A stretch of DNA of 64,000 nucleotides, taken from contig NW_025408681.1 in the NCBI RefSeq assembly GCF_020360975.1, forward strand, positions 1,957,655-2,021,654, written 5' to 3'. A model generated the notes under the pieces. It saw only the letters and a list, made by a program, of their open reading frames with translations. It did not search any database and was not told the DNA's origin. This stretch comes from Hirsutella rhossiliensis. Lineage: Eukaryota > Ascomycota > Sordariomycetes > Hypocreales > Ophiocordycipitaceae. The translations under genes were made by a program, and so were the position numbers. Shown here piece after piece: positions 61,551-64,000 of the stretch. Each line of letters opens with the position of its first letter. Position 1 is the first letter of the stretch.

Positions 61551-63030
61551 CTACCATACATCGTCGGAACTCTTGACCATCTCCAATGTAGGCGTCTTGG
61601 GTATCATTCTCTTCATGCGTCTTCTGTCCTCCTTGGTGACCAGCGACGGCGTCACCGGTATGCAGGGCGTGTTGGGCTGATATGGCGAGTACGGAACCGC
61701 CCCAGCCGTGCGGGGGGTCCTGCCCGTGGTCGGGGAGAGCGGCCCTCTCCTCTCAAACACCGTCTGCTTGGTGGTATAAGCCATGGCAGACGGCGAGCTC
61801 ATGGCCGGCTCGTAGGCTCGTAGCGGCAGGGTGCCTCCTGTCCGCACGGCCGAAGGAGCGTTGGCTTCCGGAAGCTGGCACCTGGCTTGGGTGACGAGGA
61901 AGCTGGGGAGGTTTGGCCGAGGGCTTGGGCGACGACGGGAGTCCGACCAGAGGACCTGAGAATGCTCCGACGTGGCCGATGCCGGGTCCGCCTCGGTGGG
62001 AGCCTGCGAGACTTGTCTGCTGCCGCTGGCGGTGCCAGACAACGCGCTGATGCGCTCATCTATGGTCTGCACGCTCTGGGGTGAAATGTCTGGGGTCAGC
62101 ATGGCGCTGCGGCGGGTCTTGTGCGCCAACGGCCGGTTGATCGGGGCTGGAGGTGCCGGAGCGTAAGGCCTCGGCCATGGGACTCATTTCTGGAAGTCGT
62201 GTACTGGGAAAGTGGAAGAATGCGGCGTCATGATGGGCGAGGAAATGGAGATGCCTTTGATGGACTTTTTCCTGGGTGAGCGGAGTGCGGAGAAGAAAGA
62301 GGTGCTTTGGAGTGTGACTTTCTTCAACACCTCGACTGAGGTTGAGGCTGGCGGGTTTGGATCTCTCCTTCTTGGAGCCCATCGAGTCTGGAGCGTGATT
62401 CTGAGGCGGCCTGGGGATGACGGGTGCGTCGGGCACGGTGCCGTTTTCTCCTCCTCGTGCTCCATGACGTGCCTGTACATCTCCTCGAGCTGTTGCTGGG
62501 CCATCTCTCGGTCTGCCTGAACGACCTCTGATCGACAGCAAGATCGACTCCGGGGCACCGGCAGTCGACGTCGGCGACGGATAGATGTGAGGGCTCGAGA
62601 CGTTGAAGCCGGTGTTGATGGGTGAAGGGTAGGAGAAATTGGGCACTCGTGCGGCGTCTGGATAAGAATGAAGTTCCCCGGGAGCGCGATCTGGGCTGCA
62701 GAAGTCTGCCGGTGCTTCAAAGACAAACTCGTCCTGAGCGGCCTTGAGGTGCTCGCGTCGTTTCTTTGCCAGCGCAAGCAGAGTGATTGCGACGAAGACA
62801 AGGGACACGCCGTAGGCTGCGATGACGCCACCGATTTCCGCAGGCAAATAGGACGGGTCACGCAAGGCTCCAGGGAAGAGCAACGGCGCGTCGTGTGGGC
62901 CTGGGCGGTGGGTGATGAGCGGGCTGCTATAGCTCTGTTGGAGGCTGGTGAGGGTTGGCTCGGAATGGGCGAGACAAGAAAGAATCAGAACCGTGAGAGC
63001 ATGTAGTGGGGCGATGAGCCCTCGCGGCAT
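61551..63030 (-). CDS. Single-pass membrane protein of unknown function, reading frame interrupted
   Basis: It starts at 63030 with a signal-peptide-like N-terminus (LIAPLHALTVLILSCLAHSE), then a short lumenal part and one membrane span (EIGGVIAAYGVSLVFVAITL, then stop-transfer KKRREHLK). A long cytosolic tail follows with NFSYPSPINTGFN, YPSPTSTAGAP, a helical block DREMAQQQLEEMYRHVMEHE, KSIKGISISSPIMTP, and a C-terminal part with RRSAMLTPDISPQSVQTIDE and MIPKTPTLEMVKSSDD. I recall the same block order in uncharacterised membrane proteins of other Hypocreales, but cannot name a function. The blocks lie in three different frames. Shifts occur near 62550, 62528, 62445, 62335, 62190 and 62175, with no GT-AG intron that joins them. 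Most could be repaired by a single extra base, often beside a short homopolymer. Confidence 0.65.
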
Positions 63031-64000
63031 GGCGGGGAGGAGGAGGAAAAGGCCTTAAGAGGAGGCAACGGATGCCGCAGCGAGACCTCCTGATGGCAGC
63101 ATACGAAACATGAGTCGGAGAGGATGGGAGGGGGAGACAACGAGGAGAGATCAGACATATTTACGACGACGTTGCAGCAGGCTCTAAAGCTGGGAGAGTA
63201 CATAAGCGCCGAGGCCCCCTGGGAGCTGAGGGAGGGCCCCTGGGAGGGAACGACGGCCACTGGCTGCAGCGTGGTGCATGGTGGTGATGGGCGCTGCAGA
63301 AGAGGGATGGATGGTGGTGTGTGGTTGGACAGAGGGGGTGGCTAAGCGCCGAGGTCGACGCCCGGCCCGGGGTGATTGACGGGGGGCGAGGACCAGTGGG
63401 GAACCAGCGCAGTTCGTCTCCCCCGCAGCAGCGTGCGGTCCGTCGAGTGCGATTTGTGGTTGCAGCCGATGATTGGGGGGCTGGAGAGGCGGTAAAATGG
63501 AACATTGGCCTTGCCTAGGAATATTGTGAGCAGCTTTTGGAGAGTCTGCAAGGGACGGAGAGGCTGATGATGCAATGCCGACCAGCTTGCTACCCACGGA
63601 GCTTTTGCACCAAGTCTGCTTCTGCAGAATAGTGCTGGGCACTTTAGCGAGAACCTAACATAAGGTACCCAAGGTAGGTACCCGTCGGCGTCCTATCTTG
63701 TCGACTTCACGACACTAACAACGCGCCCAGCGGACCGCCTGCTGTGACTTTCTAAAAATAAAACGCCTTACGTTGGCAATTCTCCGTTCACTTGATTGTG
63801 TCGAGCATTCGAACGACTTGCTTCCTAGGCATGACAGAGTGATTCAACTGGCCTTTGCCGTTCGAATTGATCAACGGCTGCTGCTTTCGAGACTATCTGT
63901 ACCGTGTAAGTCGTGCGTCAATGTACCCGCTACATGTTAGCATTGCCGTAGCTCGCCTGCGGTTCAGGTATCGACTCGCTGCCGCACATGTACCGGCCCC
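63031..64000. other. Intergenic, window end
   Basis: Upstream region of the membrane protein gene; no further gene seen. It contains a GGTACC/GGTAGGTACC patch near 63664-63682. Confidence 0.5.

Overview
The window is nuclear DNA of a filamentous ascomycete, most likely a Sordariomycete of the order Hypocreales. The evidence is many short GT-AG introns with fungal branch points, CT-rich leaders before start codons, a fungal SREBP, a siroheme nitrite reductase with a Rieske tail, and an N-acetylglucosamine (GlcNAc) catabolic cluster of the Trichoderma type. The order is an inference; I could not search a database. Seventeen protein genes and one gene fragment can be supported, roughly one gene per 3.8 kb. 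Long spacers are not explained by coding sequence, notably 7.6-15.1 kb and 54.3-61.5 kb. I saw no tRNA, rRNA, CRISPR array or intact transposon.

Layout. 1-4.3 kb: 3' part of actin-capping protein alpha (+), cytochrome b5 (+) and TFIIE beta (+), followed directly by an antisense fragment of a DsbA/FrnE-like thioredoxin-fold gene. 6.2-7.6 kb: four-finger C2H2 transcription factor (-) with a 7.4-kb spacer upstream. 15.1-22.5 kb: Lsb5-like VHS/GAT protein (-), Opi3 phospholipid methyltransferase (-) and Rxt2 of the Rpd3L deacetylase complex (-). 23.4-41.1 kb: the GlcNAc cluster. 42.0-49.8 kb: Brc1/Rtt107-like BRCT protein (+), Vps25 (-) and nitrite reductase niiA (+); vps25 and niiA share a divergent promoter with four GATAA sites. 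51.2-54.3 kb: SREBP-type bHLH membrane-bound transcription factor (-). 61.6-63.0 kb: single-pass membrane protein (-). The last two genes can only be read through if several single-frame shifts are accepted.

The GlcNAc cluster is the core of the window. It holds ngs1 (GH3-like domain fused to a GNAT acetyltransferase, -), dac1 (GlcNAc-6-P deacetylase, +), ron1 (Ndt80-family activator, +), dam1 (GlcN-6-P deaminase, -) and hxk3 (GlcNAc-type hexokinase, +). By homology hxk3 phosphorylates GlcNAc, dac1 removes acetate and dam1 yields fructose-6-phosphate and ammonia. ngs1 and ron1 correspond to the Ngs1 sensor and its Ndt80-like partner Rep1/RON1 known from Candida and Trichoderma. Sensor, activator and all three enzymes therefore sit together in about 18 kb. 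The GH3 half of ngs1 has lost the usual catalytic residues, which fits a sugar sensor rather than a hydrolase. A GlcNAc transporter (ngt1) is not in the window.
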